Positions 63,151-64,000 of a stretch of DNA of 64,000 bases are shown here, piece by piece. Origin of the DNA: Bradyrhizobium centrolobii (lineage in GTDB: Bacteria > Pseudomonadota > Alphaproteobacteria > Rhizobiales > Xanthobacteraceae); the NCBI RefSeq assembly GCF_001641635.1, contig NZ_LUUB01000026.1:87283-151282 (forward strand). The letters run 5' to 3'. Each line of letters starts with the position of its first letter. Position 1 is the stretch's first letter. Under the pieces are notes generated by a model. It was not told the DNA's origin and did no database searches. It worked only from the letters and a program-made list of their open reading frames with translations. The position numbers and the translations under genes are program-made.

Positions 63151-64000
63151 ACTAGGGTCCGGACTCAATTAATCCACCAGGTGAGTGCGGCTGCCAAGTG
63201 GATGGCGGATAGGAAGTTGTCGGCTCGCTTGTCATAGCGGGTCGCGATGCGTCTGAAATCCTTGAGGCGGCAGAACATGCGCTCGATAAGGTTACGGCTC
63301 TTATAGGCTTTGGCGTCATATCGGTGAGGATGTTTGCGGGTTGGGTTAGGCGGGATCACCGCTTTTGTTCCGCGATCCGCCAACCAAACACGCAGGCTGT
63401 TGGCATCGTAGGCTCTGTCGGCCAGTAAGCGTCGGGCTGGAGGCACGGCTGGTAACAGATCGCGCGCGGCCACGAGATCGTGGCAATTGCCAGGGGTAAG
63501 CAAGAAGGCGATCGGACGTCCGTGATCCTCGGTTAGCGCGTGGATTTTGGTGGTGCGCCCGCCGCGCGAGCGGCCGACCGCCTGCTGGAAGTCCCCCCTT
63601 TTGCGCCCGCCGCCGAGCGGTGGGCTTTAATGTGGGTCGCGTCGATGGACATTGTCCCGACCCGGCCAGTTGAGCCGGTCAACGCGTAGAAAATATTGCT
63701 CCACACGCCTTGCCGGCTCCAGCGGTTGAAGCGGTTGTAAATCGTCGTGTACGGCCCGTAGTCTGGCGGACAGTCCCGCCAGCGTGCGCCCGATCGCAGC
63801 ATGTGCATGATCCCGCTGATTACGCGCCGATCATCCACGCGGTGCGCCCCGCGTCGCCCACGTGGCAACAGCGGTTCGATCCGCTTCCACTCCGACTCGC
63901 TCAGCCAGTACAGTTGCTTCCCCATCAAGCCCCCTTCGCTTGGGAAGCTTGAATCACAACTCAGCCCAGACGGGAATCCTTATTGAGTACAGACCCTAGT
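63151..64000 (-). mobile_element. IS5-family (IS427-like) insertion sequence
   Basis: Terminal inverted repeats match between the ends: left ACTAGGGTCCGGACTCAAT (63151-63169) and the reverse complement of the right end ACTAGGGTCTGTACTCAAT, with two mismatches. If the element proper starts at GGGTC it spans 63155-63996 and is flanked by TA on both sides, the target duplication expected for this group. The transposase is read on the minus strand in two frames. It interrupts the NmrA-like gene. Confidence 0.85.
63165..63925 (-). CDS. IS5-family transposase made by frameshift (orfAB)
   Basis: The first frame (start 63925, MGKQLYWLSESEWKRIEPLLPRG) carries the N-terminal part with WSRQGVWSNIFYALTG and MSIDATHIKAHR, the first DDE-type Asp. 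It ends near 63533. The second frame (to 63165) carries RPIAFLLTPGNCHDLVAARDLL and RLLADRAYDANSLR plus the Y..R..E end NLIERMFCRLKDFRR. An AAAA-GGGGGG run (minus strand, 63602-63593) is where the frames would join by slippage. Both parts are needed for the full DDE triad. Confidence 0.82.

Noticed and set aside
1..64000. CRISPR arrays, tRNA or rRNA genes
   Set aside because: No regular direct repeats with spacers and no cloverleaf or rRNA-like stretch was seen by eye; a dedicated scan was not possible.

Overview
The window is GC-rich chromosomal DNA from an alphaproteobacterium. Gene content and protein style point to Bradyrhizobium or a close relative (Nitrobacteraceae): caspase-fold secreted proteins, a Liv-type importer run with an acyl-CoA ligase, a GcrA-like protein, and a nitrate-assimilation locus of the narK-bjgb-flp-nasC type described in Bradyrhizobium diazoefficiens. 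The genus assignment is inference; no rRNA or tRNA gene was seen.

Layout. (1) 1-6.1 kb: the end of a type VI secretion cluster (tssM, tagF, PP2C phosphatase, Ser/Thr kinase). (2) 6.1-16.1 kb: a block of exported or accessory proteins next to it, namely a DUF4424 protein, a propeller plus NlpC/P60-like protein, two caspase-fold proteins, a DUF4384 lipoprotein, an alpha/beta hydrolase and a small metzincin. (3) 16.2-18.5 kb: a decayed SDR/AraC chimera and small periplasmic proteins. (4) 18.7-25.9 kb: a six-gene operon with an acyl-CoA ligase and a Liv ABC importer. (5) 26.2-26.9 kb: a short GcrA-like protein and an acidic small protein. (6) 27.3-37.6 kb: a twelve-gene operon that joins a glycerol/polyol-type ABC importer to dihydroxyacetone kinase (DhaK, DhaL) and a private phosphotransfer chain (Enzyme I, HPr, DhaM). 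(7) 37.7-41.7 kb: a strip of broken genes (lrgB, yoaK-like, glyoxalase-type dioxygenase, lysR, truncated narK), several with single-base indels. (8) 41.8-49.7 kb: a rearranged nitrate/NO locus. It holds an FHA-ferredoxin reductase-ferredoxin fusion and a PNPOx-truncated hemoglobin fusion on the minus strand, then an inverted, nested duplication of a promoter-globin-flp segment, then flp with an 11-base deletion and an apparently intact nasC. (9) 49.9-60.3 kb: a TetR gene, then a tightly coupled eight-gene catabolic operon (RraA aldolase, LeuC/LeuD-like dehydratase, class V aminotransferase, Fbp/AEP-type ABC importer, threonine-aldolase-like enzyme) divergent from an IclR regulator. (10) 61.1-64.0 kb: a MarR/SDR/NTF2-like/NmrA group whose last member is cut by an IS5-family (IS427-like) element that ends at the right edge of the window.

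The most notable structure is region 8. Pieces of one ancestral cassette (palindromic operator, leader, small ORF, globin, flp) occur three times in two orientations. One copy of the operator now sits upstream of an unusual pair that looks like a split, FHA-tagged nitric-oxide or oxygen-handling system. Regions 6 and 9 are the best intact candidates for new metabolism. Coordinates of frameshifts were found by comparing reading frames by eye; whether the indels are biological or sequencing errors cannot be decided from this sequence.
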